A DNA stretch of 26,219 nucleotides from an uncultured Collinsella sp. (GCA_902464495.1 CABQJK010000027.1:1-26219); one strand, 5' to 3'. Positions 13,963 through 21,324 are shown, numbered from the stretch's first letter. Numbers and translations: made by a program. The notes: generated by a model not told the origin, from the letters alone.

Positions 13963-15927
13963 CTAGTACATCTTTGCGCCGGCAGGGATGGAAGCGTCGA
14001 GCTGGATCAGGTTGAGACGCTCCTCGCCCTCCTCCTCGTGGATGGCACTGATGAGCATGCCGCAGCTGGAGATACCCATCATCTTGCGCGGAGGCAGATT
14101 GGTGATGGCGAGCAGGGTCTTGCCGACCAGGTCCTCGGGCTCGTAGTAATCGTGAATACCGGAGAGGATGGTGCGGTCGGTACCGGTACCGTCGTCGAGC
14201 GTAAAGTTCAGCAGCTTCTTGGACTTCTTGACGGCCTCGCATGCCTTGACCTTCACGGCGCGGAAGTCGCTCTTGGAGAAGGTATCAAAGTCGACGAACT
14301 CCTCAAACAGCGGCTCGACGGCAATCTTGGAATAATCAACCGTGGGCTTGAGCGGCTTGACGAACGGGCTTGCGGCGTTGCCGGCCTCGGCAGCCTTGGC
14401 AGCAGCGGCACCAGACTGGAAACCCTTCTCGGGCTTCATGTGCGGGAACAGCAGGACGTCGCGAATGGAAGCCTGGTTGGTGAGCAGCATGACCACGCGG
14501 TCGATACCGATGCCGATGCCGCCCGCGGGAGGCATGCCGTACTCGAGGGCACGCACGTAATCCTCGTCGTACTCCATAGCCTCATCGTCGCCGCCGGCCT
14601 TCTCGGCCATCTGGGCGGCAAAGCGCTCGGCCTGGTCGACCGGGTCGTTGAGCTCGGAGAACGCATTGGCATACTCGTGGCCGGCGATAACCAGCTCAAA
14701 GCGGTGGGTCAGGCGGGGGTCATCCTCAAAGCGCTTGGCCAGCGGGCTAACCTCGATGGGGTAATCGCACACGAAGGTGGGGTTGACGATAGTGTCCTCG
14801 CCCAGCTCGTCGTAGATCTCGGCGATGATCTTGCCAGCGGTCCACTCGGGCTTGATCTCCAAGCCCTTCTCGCGCGCGGCGGCGGCAAGCTCCTCGACCG
14901 GCGTATCGATAGTGACTTTCTTGCCAATCACGTCGGAAACGATATCGGTCATAGAACGGCTGGCCCACTCGCCGGACAGGTCGATGGTCTGGCCTTGATA
15001 CTCGATGACCTCGGGGTTGCCGATAGCCTTGTTGGCCGCCTTGATGACGCCCTGGGCGAGTGCCTTCATGCCTTCGAGGTCAGAGAAGGCACGGTAGGCC
15101 TCCATCGTGGTGAACTCGGGGTTGTGGGTAAGGTCCATGCCCTCGTTGCGGAAGATACGACCGATTTCGAACACGCGCTCAAAGCCGCCGACGATGCAGC
15201 GCTTGAGGTGCAGCTCGGTGGCGATACGCAGGTAGCACTCCTGATCGAGCGCGTTGAAGTGCGTGATGAACGGCTTGGCAGTAGCTCCGCCCTGGATGGT
15301 CTGCAGGATAGGGGTCTCGACCTCCATGTAGCCATCGGACTCCATAAAGCGGCGGAACGTGGAGAGGATCTGCGAGCGCTTGCGGAAGGTCTCGCGAACG
15401 TCGTCGTTGGCGATCAGGTCGACATAGCGTTGACGATAGCGGGTCTCCTTGTCGGAGAGACCGTGGAACTTCTCGGGCAGTGGGCGAACGGCCTTGGAGA
15501 GCAGCGTCGCGCTCTTGGGGGCAACGGAAAGCTGGCCACGCTTGGTACGCACGACCACGCCGGTCACGCCCAGGATATCGCCCAGGTCGAGGGCCTTGAG
15601 CGTATTCCAGGCGGCCTCGTCCATATCGTTGATGCGGCAGAACAGTTGGATCTCGCCGGTCGCGTCGCGCACGACGATGAACATGATCTTGCCCTGACCG
15701 CGCTTGGCGACCACACGGCCGCCGATCTTCACGACGTCCTCGGTGTCCTCGCCATCGGTGAGCTCGGCATACTTAGCCTCGATGTCGGCAACGTAGTCCT
15801 CGAGCTCAGAGTGCTCGGGATAGGGGTTCTGGCCCGCCTCGAACAGGGCGGCACGCTTGGCCAGGCGGGTGGCGCGCTCGTCGTTGAGCGTCGATGCCTG
15901 ATCGGCGGCGTTCTGGTTCTCTGCCAT
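13963..15927 (-). CDS. lysS: Lysyl-tRNA synthetase (class II) with C-terminal Trbp111-like domain
   Basis: Charges tRNA-Lys in the cytoplasm. The class II core (about residues 1-515) has an N-terminal OB fold (IGGRVVAKRGQGKIMFIVVR, ending near residue 180), motif 2 (RIFRNEGMDLTHNPEFTTME) and motif 3 (GIGIGIDRVVMLL). An Ala-rich linker follows, then about 110 residues of a second OB fold (DFDTFSKSDFRAVKVKACE, later NLPPRKMMGISSCGMLISA). That segment is the Trbp111/EMAPII-type tRNA-binding module usually found on MetRS. The 654 residues thus exceed the normal LysRS of about 500. The ATG has GAGGAG upstream. A terminator-like hairpin lies 17 bases before the start, between greA and lysS. Confidence 0.96.
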   Translation of the reverse strand: MAENQNAADQASTLNDERATRLAKRAALFEAGQNPYPEHSELEDYVADIEAKYAELTDGEDTEDVVKIGGRVVAKRGQGKIMFIVVRDATGEIQLFCRINDMDEAAWNTLKALDLGDILGVTGVVVRTKRGQLSVAPKSATLLSKAVRPLPEKFHGLSDKETRYRQRYVDLIANDDVRETFRKRSQILSTFRRFMESDGYMEVETPILQTIQGGATAKPFITHFNALDQECYLRIATELHLKRCIVGGFERVFEIGRIFRNEGMDLTHNPEFTTMEAYRAFSDLEGMKALAQGVIKAANKAIGNPEVIEYQGQTIDLSGEWASRSMTDIVSDVIGKKVTIDTPVEELAAAAREKGLEIKPEWTAGKIIAEIYDELGEDTIVNPTFVCDYPIEVSPLAKRFEDDPRLTHRFELVIAGHEYANAFSELNDPVDQAERFAAQMAEKAGGDDEAMEYDEDYVRALEYGMPPAGGIGIGIDRVVMLLTNQASIRDVLLFPHMKPEKGFQSGAAAAKAAEAGNAASPFVKPLKPTVDYSKIAVEPLFEEFVDFDTFSKSDFRAVKVKACEAVKKSKKLLNFTLDDGTGTDRTILSGIHDYYEPEDLVGKTLLAITNLPPRKMMGISSCGMLISAIHEEEGEERLNLIQLDASIPAGAKMY

Positions 15928-15944
15928 AGTTAGCTCCTCAAACT

Positions 15945-15977
15945 AAAACGCTCCCCAGGATTCGGTCCCAGGGAGCG
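15945..15977 (-). terminator. Terminator between greA and lysS (possible attenuator)
   Basis: On the minus strand CGCTCCC (15971-15977) pairs with GGGAGCG (15949-15955), with a further partial stem in the loop, and TTTT follows. It ends so close to the lysS ribosome site that no promoter fits between, so lysS must rely on read-through or on a promoter further up. Confidence 0.75.
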
Positions 15978-16005
15978 AAAACATACCTTTACGCGGGACC
16001 GTGGT

Positions 16006-16476
16006 CTAGCGTGCGATCTTGGCGATGGTGTAGATGCGGGTCTTGCCGGAAGGCGTAACGACCTCGACGGAATCGCCCTCGCCGTGACCGATGATGGCGT
16101 GACCGACCGGAGACTCGTTGGAGATCTTGTGCTCGAGCGAGTTAGTCTCGGTGGTACCGACGAGCGTGACGTCCATGAGCTCACCGTTGGGGTCGACCAG
16201 GGTGACGGTCGAGCCAATGGAGACGGTCAGGTCGCCCGTGCTGGCAGCAATCTGAGCGTTGGCGAGGATAGCCTGGATCTCGGCAATACGAGCGGCGTTC
16301 TGAGCCTGCTTGTCCTTGGCGGCATCGTACTCGGAGTTCTCCGAAAGGTCGCCGAACGCGCGGGCTTCCTTGATGTCCTCGACGATCTCCTTGGCGTAAT
16401 CGCCCTCACGCCAAGCGAGCTCCTCGACGAGCTTCTGGCGGCCCTCAGCGGTCAGTACGATCTGGCTTGCGTCCAT
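16006..16476 (-). CDS. greA: Transcription elongation factor GreA
   Basis: Binds the RNA polymerase secondary channel and stimulates cleavage of backtracked transcripts. The 156-residue protein has the N-terminal coiled coil (about 8-75) whose tip carries the acidic catalytic loop in FGDLSENSEYDAAKD. A C-terminal FKBP-like domain (about 82-156) includes SNESPVGHAIIGHGEGD. The ATG at 16474-16476 follows GGGGAG with eight bases of spacing; a longer frame starting upstream has no such site. The gene follows the tatA terminator and precedes lysS on the same strand, an order (greA-lysS) known from other Gram-positive genomes. Confidence 0.95.
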   Translation of the reverse strand: MDASQIVLTAEGRQKLVEELAWREGDYAKEIVEDIKEARAFGDLSENSEYDAAKDKQAQNAARIAEIQAILANAQIAASTGDLTVSIGSTVTLVDPNGELMDVTLVGTTETNSLEHKISNESPVGHAIIGHGEGDSVEVVTPSGKTRIYTIAKIAR

Positions 16477-16524
16477 ACGGATATCTCCCCAACTATGATC
16501 TAACAAATCAACTGTCTACAAAAC

Positions 16525-16559
16525 AAAAAAAGACCGGCTAGCCTGCGGGCAAGCCGGTC
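16525..16559 (-). terminator. Strong terminator of tatA
   Basis: On the minus strand GACCGGCT (16552-16559) pairs with AGCCGGTC (16532-16539), with three more pairs GCC/GGC above, and seven T follow. It separates tatA from greA. Confidence 0.92.
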
Positions 16560-16584
16560 AGGTGCTCACCCCAAAGGGATGGGA

Positions 16585-16860
16585 CTACTCTGCGTCCGCG
16601 TCGCTGTCCTCTGCCTTCTTTTTCTTGGCAGCAGCGAGCTTGGCCTCGAGCTCTGCGATCTCCTTGTCCTCCTCGGACTGCTCGACCACGACCTCCTCGG
16701 CCTGCTTGGTCTCGGCCTTATCGTCGCCCTCCATACCCTCACGGATATTCTTGACGGTAGAGCCGAGGGACTTGCCGAGCTTCGGCAGGTTCTTGGGCCC
16801 GAAGATGATCAGGACAACGACGAGAATAATGATGAGCTCAGGAGCCCTCAGTCCAAACAT
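16585..16860 (-). CDS. tatA: Sec-independent translocase TatA/TatE-type subunit
   Basis: Pore-forming component of the twin-arginine translocation pathway for folded proteins. The 91-residue protein has a single N-terminal membrane helix (PELIIILVVVLIIFGPKNLP, residues 7-26), containing the TatA hinge FGPKNLPKLGKSLG. An amphipathic helix comes next, then a long acidic tail rich in E, K, A and D. Short size and the FGP hinge favour TatA over TatB. The ATG at 16858-16860 has GGAGG five bases upstream and a good promoter, while the longer upstream frame only reads through the tRNA gene. tatC is not in the window. Confidence 0.9.
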   Translation of the reverse strand: MFGLRAPELIIILVVVLIIFGPKNLPKLGKSLGSTVKNIREGMEGDDKAETKQAEEVVVEQSEEDKEIAELEAKLAAAKKKKAEDSDADAE

Positions 16861-16896
16861 GTAGACCTCCACAATACAGCGAGACAAGCTCGAATG

Positions 16897-16925
16897 AGTA
16901 TACCGCGGGTATCGCGGTATCACAA
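16897..16925 (-). promoter_or_regulatory. Promoter of tatA
   Basis: TTGTGA (16920-16925), 17 bases, then TATACT (16897-16902) on the minus strand, ending 37 bases before the tatA start codon. Hexamers match the sigma-A consensus at 4 and 5 of 6 positions. Confidence 0.6.
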
Positions 16926-16933
16926 CAATAGCT

Positions 16934-16961
16934 AAAAAAAGGGACCGCAAGAAGCGGTCCC
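16934..16961 (-). terminator. Terminator of tRNA-Pro
   Basis: GGGACCGC pairs with GCGGTCCC (16941-16948, 16954-16961) around a five-base loop, and seven T follow on the minus strand. It starts 12 bases after the tRNA 3' end. Confidence 0.93.
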
Positions 16962-16972
16962 TCCTCATGCTC

Positions 16973-17049
16973 TGGTCGGGTTGACTGGATTTGAACCAGC
17001 GACCCCTGCGTCCCGAACGCAGTGCTCTACCAAACTGAGCCACAACCCG
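16973..17049 (-). tRNA. tRNA-Pro (anticodon CGG)
   Basis: Folds as a full cloverleaf: acceptor CGGGTTG with CAACCCG, D arm GCTC with GAGC, anticodon stem CTGCG/CGCAG with loop TTCGGGA, and T arm with loop TTCAAAT. The discriminator is A and CCA is encoded. It reads CCG codons. It lies 49 bases after ispE and has its own terminator. Confidence 0.95.
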
Positions 17050-17098
17050 TTAGCTCGACTATAGTAACAAAGTTTTCCGTCGTGTGCTAGAGAAATTT

Positions 17099-17995
17099 TT
17101 ACTTCTTTGGCACTTCGATGCGAACCGTGCTGGAAATGAGCTCCGTTGCACAGGACCACCAGCCGTTTTGCTGGGCGGCTTCTGCAAGATTGGCTGCCGT
17201 GGCTGCAGTATCGCAAATGGCAAACGAGCAGGCACCCGAACCGCACACGTTTGCGGCAATGATACCGTCCCGTGAACGAAGCCAGTCGAGCACCGTTTGA
17301 ATCCGCGGCTCCATCTGCGCGGAAATGACACCCAGGTTGTTGTGGACGAGCGCGTAGGCCGCCTCTGCGTCTCCCGAACGAAGGGCAGATGCGATCGCTC
17401 CGGGCTTGTCCGCAGGCGCTGGAGTTTCGTCAAAACGTCGATAGGCTTCAATTGTCGAAACGCTTGCCTCGCGCGGCTTGACCAGCACGACGGGCGTTGC
17501 GGGCAGCGCGGGATACTCAGTTGCCAGCACGTCTCCCCCACCTACGTAGAACGCAGGGCTCGCGTGCAAAAAGAACGGGACGTCAGCACCAATGCCCCGC
17601 GCAATGTCGTCAAGCGCGGGGTCGGTGCGATCAATTCCCCAGAGCTCCGCTAAGGCGACAATGACCGCCGCGGCATCCGTCGAGGGACCGCCCAGACCAG
17701 CACACAGCGGAATGTGCTTCTCGATCGTCACGCAAACGTTGGCCTCCCGACCATAGCGCTCGGCCATAGCGGCCGCCGCACGATACGCCGTATTCTTTTG
17801 CATGGGAAAGTCGGATGCCGGAACCGTCTGGACGGTCAGCTCCTGCGCCGGGGCGACCGTCACGATATCGGCAAGACCGACGGCTGCCATCAGGGAATCG
17901 ACTCTGTGATAGCCGCGGGCGTCACGCTCGGTATGAACCCCCAGATAGAGGTTGATCTTTGCCGGCGCGAAAAGGGTCAGGGACCAATCGGTCAC
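17099..17995 (-). CDS. ispE: 4-diphosphocytidyl-2-C-methyl-D-erythritol kinase
   Basis: GHMP-family kinase that phosphorylates CDP-methylerythritol, the MEP-pathway step between IspD and IspF. The 298-residue protein has motif 1 FAPAKINLYLGV (9-20), the ATP-loop PLCAGLGGPSTDAAAV and a C-terminal GSGACSFAI. The ATP loop departs from the usual P-x-(G/A)-(G/A)-G-L-G-G-G-S-(S/A)-(N/D)-A-A pattern: Cys replaces a small residue and Pro replaces the third Gly. The start is GTG at 17993-17995, supported by GAGGAG eight bases upstream inside the end of veg. The veg stop lies two bases before, so the two genes are coupled, as in Bacillus where veg also precedes ispE. Confidence 0.93.
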   Translation of the reverse strand: MTDWSLTLFAPAKINLYLGVHTERDARGYHRVDSLMAAVGLADIVTVAPAQELTVQTVPASDFPMQKNTAYRAAAAMAERYGREANVCVTIEKHIPLCAGLGGPSTDAAAVIVALAELWGIDRTDPALDDIARGIGADVPFFLHASPAFYVGGGDVLATEYPALPATPVVLVKPREASVSTIEAYRRFDETPAPADKPGAIASALRSGDAEAAYALVHNNLGVISAQMEPRIQTVLDWLRSRDGIIAANVCGSGACSFAICDTAATAANLAEAAQQNGWWSCATELISSTVRIEVPKK

Positions 17996-17997
17996 CG

Positions 17998-18294
17998 TTA
18001 GTGCTCCTCGAGCTGATTGCCGAGCGGGGTAAAAATGTGCTCGCCGCTCTCGGGGTCGAACAGCTCGACCTGGCCGGTGAGAACATCAATATACTGGTAG
18101 GACTGACGCGACTTGCGGCCACGGCGCTCGTCGACCTCGACGATAAAGACGGCGGGGTGGACGCTCTTGATGGTGCCCATGCGCTCGACGACGCGGGTGC
18201 GGCCCATGTTGGCCTTCACCTTGACGCGATCGCCCACCATATCGGTCAGCTTCTCGTGGATGTCGTCGACGTGATTGACTTCCATCTCTTCCAT
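17998..18294 (-). CDS. veg: Veg family protein
   Basis: Small conserved protein of Gram-positive bacteria; in Bacillus subtilis Veg has been linked to biofilm matrix expression, but the mechanism is unsettled. The 98-residue product keeps the family core: GDRVKVKANMGRTRVVERMG, then PAVFIVEVDE, SYQYIDVLTGQVEL. I chose the ATG at 18292-18294 because GGAGG lies eight bases upstream; a longer frame would begin at a TTG without a site. A promoter and a terminator-like hairpin lie upstream. It forms a two-gene unit with ispE. Confidence 0.9.
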   Translation of the reverse strand: MEEMEVNHVDDIHEKLTDMVGDRVKVKANMGRTRVVERMGTIKSVHPAVFIVEVDERRGRKSRQSYQYIDVLTGQVELFDPESGEHIFTPLGNQLEEH

Positions 18295-18302
18295 GAACAG
18301 GG

Positions 18303-18307
18303 CCTCC
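18303..18307 (-). promoter_or_regulatory. Shine-Dalgarno site fixing the veg start
   Basis: GGAGG on the minus strand, eight bases before the chosen ATG. It lies downstream of the upstream in-frame TTG, which excludes the longer protein. Confidence 0.7.
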
Positions 18308-18321
18308 AGAAGGTGCAATTC

Positions 18322-18341
18322 AAAAAGGGGATAATACCCCT
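18322..18341 (-). terminator. Terminator-like hairpin in the veg leader
   Basis: AGGGG/CCCCT, a 5-bp stem with a six-base AT loop, is followed by four to five T on the minus strand. It lies 28 bases before the veg ATG and downstream of the probable veg promoter, so it may attenuate veg-ispE or end transcripts from dtd. Confidence 0.55.
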
Positions 18342-18361
18342 AAGATAGACAAAACTCTAAT

Positions 18362-18391
18362 ACTATAGCACCCTGTTGCCGCTATACGCAA
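18362..18391 (-). promoter_or_regulatory. Probable veg-ispE promoter
   Basis: TTGCGT (18386-18391), 18 bases, then TATAGT (18362-18367) on the minus strand. The -10 is good and the -35 is only half matched. The same TTGCGT hexamer appears before murE. Confidence 0.5.
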
Positions 18392-18424
18392 GTAGCTAAA
18401 TAAGCCCCGTCCAAAATTGACTAC

Positions 18425-18871
18425 TTACAGATTGTCTGTGTCCAGAACGATGGTGAATGGACCGTCGTTGACGAGGTCGACCTTCATGTCGGCGCCGAAG
18501 ATGCCATGCGCTACGTGCTCGACGTCCTCGCGCACAAGCGTCAGGAAGTACTCGTAGAGCTCGTTGGCGACATCGGGGGCGCCGGCATCCGTAAACGATG
18601 GACGGCGGCCGTGACGGCAATCGGCGAACAGCGTGAACTGCGACACCACAAGAACCTCGCCGTCGACATCGGCAAGCGCCAGGTTGGTCTTGCCGTTCTC
18701 GTCCTCGTTAATGCGCAAGCCCCGGAGCTTGCCCCACAGCTTATCGGCCTCGGCGCGCGTGTCGCCATGGCCCACGCCCAGCAGCACCAGATAGCCGCGC
18801 CCAATTTTGCCCACGCACTCGCCGTCGACCGTCACGCCGGCGTTGAGCACGCGCTGAACCACCGCACGCAC
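18425..18871 (-). CDS. dtd: D-aminoacyl-tRNA deacylase
   Basis: Proofreading enzyme that removes D-amino acids (and Gly) from mischarged tRNAs. The 148-residue protein is of standard length. It has the N-terminal MRAVVQRV strand, the catalytic-site motif VSQFTLFADCRHGRRPSF and the Gly-cisPro motif in VNDGPFTIVL. The start is GTG at 18869-18871, six bases after GAGGAG, a site that lies in the last codons of rdgB. Only three bases separate it from the rdgB stop, so the two are coupled. Its position beside murI, which makes D-Glu, and near the tRNA synthetases fits a role in policing D-amino acids; that link is an inference. Confidence 0.95.
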   Translation of the reverse strand: MRAVVQRVLNAGVTVDGECVGKIGRGYLVLLGVGHGDTRAEADKLWGKLRGLRINEDENGKTNLALADVDGEVLVVSQFTLFADCRHGRRPSFTDAGAPDVANELYEYFLTLVREDVEHVAHGIFGADMKVDLVNDGPFTIVLDTDNL

Positions 18872-18874
18872 GGC

Positions 18875-19516
18875 CTACTCCTCGCCCGTCAGTTTGGCGG
18901 ATAGGTGCTCGAGCGCATGGAAGCGATGGCTGATGGCGTTCTTCTCGTCCGCCGTCAGCTCGGCCATGGTCTTGCCCGGCGTGTCAACCGGCAGGAACAG
19001 CGGGTCGTAGCCAAAGCCGTGATCGCCGCGGCCCTCGTGCGCGATAACGCCCTCGCAGGCGCCCTCACCATAGGTGACCAAACCGTCCGTGTCGATGAGC
19101 GCGACGACGCTCATAAAGCGCGCAGTGCGGTCCTCGTCGGCCACACCCTCCAGATTCACGAGCAGCTTGGCATTGTTGGCGGCATCGTCGCCGTGAACGC
19201 CCGCGTAGCGCGCGCTATACACACCGGGCTCACCGTCCAGCGCGTCGACGACCAGGCCCGAATCGTCGGCAATGGCCATGAGCCCCGTCTCTTCGACGGC
19301 AGCCTGCGCCTTGATGATGGCGTTCTCCAAAAACGTCGTGCCGTTTTCCTCGGGGTCCTCAAAATCGCCCAGCTGGCCGAGCGCCACAAAGCGAACCTCG
19401 GGCATAACCTTGCCCAAAATGGCCTCGATCTCGGTGAGCTTATGGGCGTTGCCCGTTGCCACGACGATGGTCGCCGCCGGGTCGAGGGTGTCGATGTCGA
19501 TCTTCTCAAGTGCCAT
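18875..19516 (-). CDS. rdgB: XTP/dITP diphosphatase (RdgB/HAM1)
   Basis: House-cleaning pyrophosphatase that hydrolyses non-canonical purine triphosphates (dITP, XTP) and keeps them out of DNA and RNA. The 213-residue protein has the family motifs VVATGNAHKLTEI (with the SxNxxK-type triphosphate site as TGNAHK), ENAIIKA, IADDSGLVVDAL, GVYSARYAG, HGFGYDPLF and ISHRFHAL. An extra 15 N-terminal residues precede the first strand. The ATG has AAGGAG seven bases upstream. Together with rph upstream and dtd downstream it follows the common rph-rdgB neighbourhood of many bacteria. A repeat-bearing gap of 143 bases separates it from rph. Confidence 0.96.
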   Translation of the reverse strand: MALEKIDIDTLDPAATIVVATGNAHKLTEIEAILGKVMPEVRFVALGQLGDFEDPEENGTTFLENAIIKAQAAVEETGLMAIADDSGLVVDALDGEPGVYSARYAGVHGDDAANNAKLLVNLEGVADEDRTARFMSVVALIDTDGLVTYGEGACEGVIAHEGRGDHGFGYDPLFLPVDTPGKTMAELTADEKNAISHRFHALEHLSAKLTGEE

Positions 19517-19624
19517 AGCTGGTCTCCTTGTCTCTATAGCAATGCCGTGTTGAGGACGACGAGGCCTCGGCCTCTCCCCCTCTTAATCAGCGGCAGTCTT
19601 ATACTTCGACGTTTTCCCAGATAA

Positions 19625-19661
19625 AACCTGCCAAAATAAACCTGTCCCTTTTTGGCAGGTT
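19625..19661 (-). repeat. Palindrome with GGGACAGG loop at the rph stop codon
   Basis: AACCTGCCAAAA (19625-19636) and TTTTGGCAGGTT (19650-19661) form a perfect 12-bp stem; the loop reads AGGGACAGGTTTA on the minus strand. Two bases of the rph TAA lie inside the arm, and TTTTATC follows, so it may also terminate rph. It shares its loop core with the element after thrE. Confidence 0.75.
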
Positions 19662-20385
19662 AGGCGAGGGCTTGGCGCTGGAGTTCGATGAGCTCGGCGA
19701 TGCCCTTGTCGCCCAAATCGAGCAGGGAATTGAGGCGCTTGCGGTCGAAGGGCGCCTGCTCGCCAGTGCCCTGAAGCTCGATCATCTCACCGGTATCGGT
19801 GGCGACAAGGTTCATGTCGACCTCGGCGTGGCTGTCCTCGGAATAATCCAAGTCGAGCAGGGTGTTGCCGTCGACAACGCCCATGGAAATCGCGGCAACC
19901 TGGCCTGTGAGCGGGATGCGCTCGAGCTTACCCGCCTCGACCCACATGGCAAGGGCGTCGTGCAGTGCCACCCAGGCGCCGGTAATGCTTGCCGTTCGCG
20001 TGCCGCCGTCTGCCTGAATCACGTCGCAGTCGACGGTAACGGTATACTCGCCGAGCGCCTTCATGTTGACGATGGTACGCAGGCTACGGCCAATCAGACG
20101 CTCAATCTCCATGGAGCGACCCTTGCGGTTGGCGTGCTCGCGCTTGCAGCGCTTGCCGGTCGATGCCGGCAGCATGGAGTACTCCGCCGTTACCCAACCG
20201 GCCTTGGCGCCCTTGCGCCAGCCCGGCACGCCCTCCTCGATGGTGGCAGCGCACAGCACGCGCGTATCGCCAAACTCGGCCAGGCACGAACCGTGGGCGT
20301 GCTTCATAACACCACGGGTGAGCTTGACAGGGCGAAGCTCATCGGCGGCGCGGCCGTTGGCGCGGTTGACCTGCATATACTCCAT
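19660..20385 (-). CDS. rph: Ribonuclease PH
   Basis: Phosphorolytic 3'-5' exonuclease that trims tRNA 3' ends. The 241-residue protein is of standard length. It shows the N-terminal RANGRAADELRPVKL, GSCLAEFGDTRVLCAATIEE, the core VTAEYSMLPASTGKRCKRE, RSLRTIVNMKALGEYTVTVD and the phosphate-site region CDVIQADGGTRTASITGAW. All the expected basic and acidic active-site residues seem present. The ATG at 20383-20385 has AAGGA seven bases upstream; an ATG three codons later is possible. It lies 54 bases after murI. Confidence 0.96.
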   Translation of the reverse strand: MEYMQVNRANGRAADELRPVKLTRGVMKHAHGSCLAEFGDTRVLCAATIEEGVPGWRKGAKAGWVTAEYSMLPASTGKRCKREHANRKGRSMEIERLIGRSLRTIVNMKALGEYTVTVDCDVIQADGGTRTASITGAWVALHDALAMWVEAGKLERIPLTGQVAAISMGVVDGNTLLDLDYSEDSHAEVDMNLVATDTGEMIELQGTGEQAPFDRKRLNSLLDLGDKGIAELIELQRQALA

Positions 20386-20439
20386 GGGATGATCCTTTCG
20401 GGAAAAGATGAGGCGAAAGCTTTGGCGGCTATTGCGCGC

Positions 20440-21324
20440 CTAGCCAAGTTCGTCGATATCGATATGCTCGATGCTCTTGAGCGGCTGGCCGAAGATAAAG
20501 CTACCCGCCACCGCAAACTCGGCAATGTTATCGGCTGTCGTGGCAAAACGATGCTGCGGCTCGGCAGCGTCGCCCGCCAGCTGCTCGCGGCGCGTGAGGA
20601 TATCGGTCAGTTCGCGCGTGGTCTCCTCGGCGGAGCTCACCACGCGCACCCCGGGCCCCAGCGCATGGCGGATAGGCCCCACGAGCAGCGGGAAGTGCGT
20701 ACAGCCGAGCACCACGGTATCGATACCGCGGTCGCGCAGCGGCTCGACCGTGGCGCCGACCAGCGCACGCACGGCAGGCGTATCGAAGATATCCTCGTTC
20801 TCGAGCCACTGTTCCTGCAGATGCGCGCCCGAGGCCAGCTCGTGCTCAACGACCTCGACAAAGCTCGAGGCAGGACAGCCATATACGTCAACACCGGCAT
20901 CCAGGTCCTGAATGGCACGCGTGTAGGCGCCCGAGCGAATGGTGAGGTTGGTGGCGAGCACGCCCACGCGGCGCGTGCGGGTGCTGTTGATTGCCGCACG
21001 GGCGCCCGGCGCGATCACGCCGATGACGGGGACGTCGAGCACTTGCTGAGCCAAACGCAAGGCCGCTGCAGTCGCCGTGTTGCAGGCGATGACCATGATC
21101 TTGACGTCGTGCTTTGACAGCCAGCGGCCCGCCTGCAGTGCAAACGAGCGTACCTCGTCCTCGGTACGGGTGCCATAAGGGCAGCGTTTGGTGTCGCCGA
21201 AGTAGTAGACGGATTCATGCGGCAGCGCCGTCGCGATGGCGCGTGCAACCGTCAGACCGCCCAGACCCGAGTCGAATACGCCAATGGGGCGCGTGTCCCC
21301 GGCCAGATTCTCGATATCGGACAT
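20440..21324 (-). CDS. murI: Glutamate racemase
   Basis: Makes D-glutamate for the second position of the peptidoglycan stem peptide. The 294-residue protein has the two catalytic cysteines in VIACNTATA (Cys81) and VLGCTHFPLL (Cys208). The substrate-binding DSGLGG (18-23), DTKRCPYGTR and the metal-free GVIAPGARAA core are also present. The ATG at 21322-21324 has GGTGAGG unusually close, only two bases away, so initiation may be modest or coupled to the HAD gene 53 bases upstream. Its product is used by MurD rather than MurE, but both serve the same pathway. Confidence 0.95.
   Translation of the reverse strand: MSDIENLAGDTRPIGVFDSGLGGLTVARAIATALPHESVYYFGDTKRCPYGTRTEDEVRSFALQAGRWLSKHDVKIMVIACNTATAAALRLAQQVLDVPVIGVIAPGARAAINSTRTRRVGVLATNLTIRSGAYTRAIQDLDAGVDVYGCPASSFVEVVEHELASGAHLQEQWLENEDIFDTPAVRALVGATVEPLRDRGIDTVVLGCTHFPLLVGPIRHALGPGVRVVSSAEETTRELTDILTRREQLAGDAAEPQHRFATTADNIAEFAVAGSFIFGQPLKSIEHIDIDELG

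Noticed and set aside
13774..15933. 719-residue open frame on the plus strand
   Set aside because: Antisense to lysS and running through the palindromic repeats; no recognisable domain.
16861..17043. Longer tatA start
   Set aside because: The extension reads through the tRNA-Pro gene and its terminator; the short form has a clear ribosome site and promoter.
19672..21117. 481-residue open frame on the plus strand
   Set aside because: Antisense to rph and murI, which both have complete family motifs.
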